Below are positions 63,291 through 64,000 of a stretch of DNA of 64,000 nt, piece after piece. The notes beneath the pieces are model-generated. The model made no database searches, was not told where the DNA came from, and saw only the letters and a program-made list of their open reading frames with translations. The translations under genes were made by a program, and so were the position numbers. Position 1 is the first letter of the stretch. Each line of letters begins with the position of its first letter. Where the stretch lies: positions 48,693-112,692 of the forward strand of contig CAMAXI010000009.1 in assembly GCA_945862165.1 (NCBI GenBank), written 5' to 3'. This DNA is from Chryseobacterium gleum (GTDB taxonomy: Bacteria; Bacteroidota; Bacteroidia; Flavobacteriales_D; Crocinitomicaceae).

Positions 63291-64000
63291 TTAAAATAAC
63301 ATATCGTCATCATCATTTTCAAATAGGAAATCATTTCCATCGGAAGAAAAAGTTGCTTCGTTGGAGGTGTTTACATCCAAATTAGGGATCGTCAACGTAA
63401 ACTCTGTTCCTTCTCCTAATTCACTCTTCAATTGAACTGTACCTTCCAGTATATCCAAAAGTGCTTTTGAAATACTCAATCCTAATCCATGCCCTCCATA
63501 GGTTTTTGTAGAACCTTCTTCTATTTGATAAAAACGATCGTATATTTTTTCTTGTTGATCTTGACTAATACCGATACCAGAGTCTCTAACTTTTAGAACT
63601 AACAATTCATTTTCTAAAAAACTATCAATTCCTATAGTACCTCCCTCCGCAGTAAATTGTATTGCATTCGCAAGCAAATTACTCAAAATGAGATGTAATT
63701 TTTCTGCGTCTGTTTTAATTATTTGATTTGTGTCTAAGGTGTTTTTCCATGTCAATTGTACTCCTTTTTTGTCTATTTTCTTTTGAAATTGAGTTATTAA
63801 AGATTCTAGTAACTGATGAATTTTTACAGAAATTACAGACAAGGGGGATTCCCCTGCTTCAATTTCAGCGGAAATAAAAATATTTCGTAATTGAAAATCC
63901 AAATCAAATGCTTCAGAAAAAATTAAACTAGCAAAAGACTGCATCATTTCTGGAGACATTTCACCTTCCGAAATGTTTTTAGATAACTCCAAAACAGAGG
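63291..64000 (-). CDS. sensor histidine kinase, C-terminal part (cut by window end)
   Basis: The frame is open to the window edge at 64000, so the start lies outside. Visible are a helical segment and a complete HATPase_c domain: N-box LSNLLANAIQFTAEGGT, G1 DSGIGISQDQQ and G2 GHGLGLSISKALLDIL. This is an ordinary HPK-type kinase end, not a CheA P4/P5 end. The last residues, DFLFENDDDDMLF, form an acidic tail with two D-x-L-F motifs that could dock a partner. It heads the che-sia run in this window. Confidence 0.88.
   Translation of the reverse strand, partial: SVLELSKNISEGEMSPEMMQSFASLIFSEAFDLDFQLRNIFISAEIEAGESPLSVISVKIHQLLESLITQFQKKIDKKGVQLTWKNTLDTNQIIKTDAEKLHLILSNLLANAIQFTAEGGTIGIDSFLENELLVLKVRDSGIGISQDQQEKIYDRFYQIEEGSTKTYGGHGLGLSISKALLDILEGTVQLKSELGEGTEFTLTIPNLDVNTSNEATFSSDGNDFLFENDDDDMLF

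Overview
The window looks like a piece of a low-GC Bacteroidota chromosome, most likely order Flavobacteriales. The reasons are a type IX secretion (T9SS) adhesin with a gliding-motility-type C-terminal domain next to a PorP/SprF protein, OmpA/PD40/TPR proteins, the TTG-N19-TAnnTTTG promoter form ahead of the tRNA gene, a Bacteroidota-type DksA-like protein without its zinc cysteines, and DUF2851, DUF3109 and LETM1-related proteins. A placement near Fluviicola/Crocinitomicaceae is only a guess. No insertion sequence, prophage, CRISPR array or rRNA operon is visible. One tRNA gene (anticodon CAT) is present.

Layout. Positions 1-8.3 kb (minus strand): the start of an acyl-CoA dehydrogenase, an HhH protein overlapping apt, two APC amino-acid permeases, an RmlD-like reductase, and a K+ channel/PspC/DUF2851 operon. 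8.3-18.5 kb: topB, folA, thyA, a bifunctional-nuclease-domain protein, etfBA, an alpha/beta hydrolase and the methionine-salvage genes mtnD, mtnC and mtnA. Two diverged copies of a ~260-bp intergenic repeat lie here. 18.5-35.9 kb: the tRNA gene, a TMTC-like membrane glycosyltransferase with TPRs, a drug/metabolite exporter, a tripartite RND efflux operon (tolC, adaptor, pump), an ALDH7-type dehydrogenase, and a dksA-like/lspA/LETM1-like/secreted/HAD operon. 36.1-42.6 kb (plus strand): two tandem paralogues of an unassigned small family, co-transcribed with a histidine kinase and a LuxR-type response regulator, then queE, an OmpA-family protein and a UbiA-family prenyltransferase.

43.1-64.0 kb (minus strand) is the most striking part. 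A run of same-direction genes encodes a histidine kinase (cut by the window edge), CheD, CheB, a CheY-like receiver, CheC, a receiver-PP2C phosphatase, a SiaB-type kinase and a SiaC/DUF1987 protein. It continues with a TerB/FHA-like ABCG transporter, a 2215-aa T9SS adhesin, PorP/SprF, an OmpA/PD40 protein, a small secreted protein and a lipoprotein, and ends at an intrinsic terminator. Chemotaxis adaptation enzymes and a Sia-type partner switch therefore sit directly upstream of a surface-adhesin secretion unit, with no flagellar gene, CheA, CheW, CheR, MCP or diguanylate cyclase in view. My inference is that this locus links chemotaxis-derived signalling to surface adhesion or gliding.

Intergenic regions carry several dispersed small repeats and palindromes. 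Among them are a 23-bp-arm perfect inverted repeat beside the efflux pump stop codon, a 20-bp perfect palindrome next to a decaying 10-bp tandem array, a 23-bp tandem repeat in front of an OmpA gene, and a relic that looks like an internally deleted tRNA gene.
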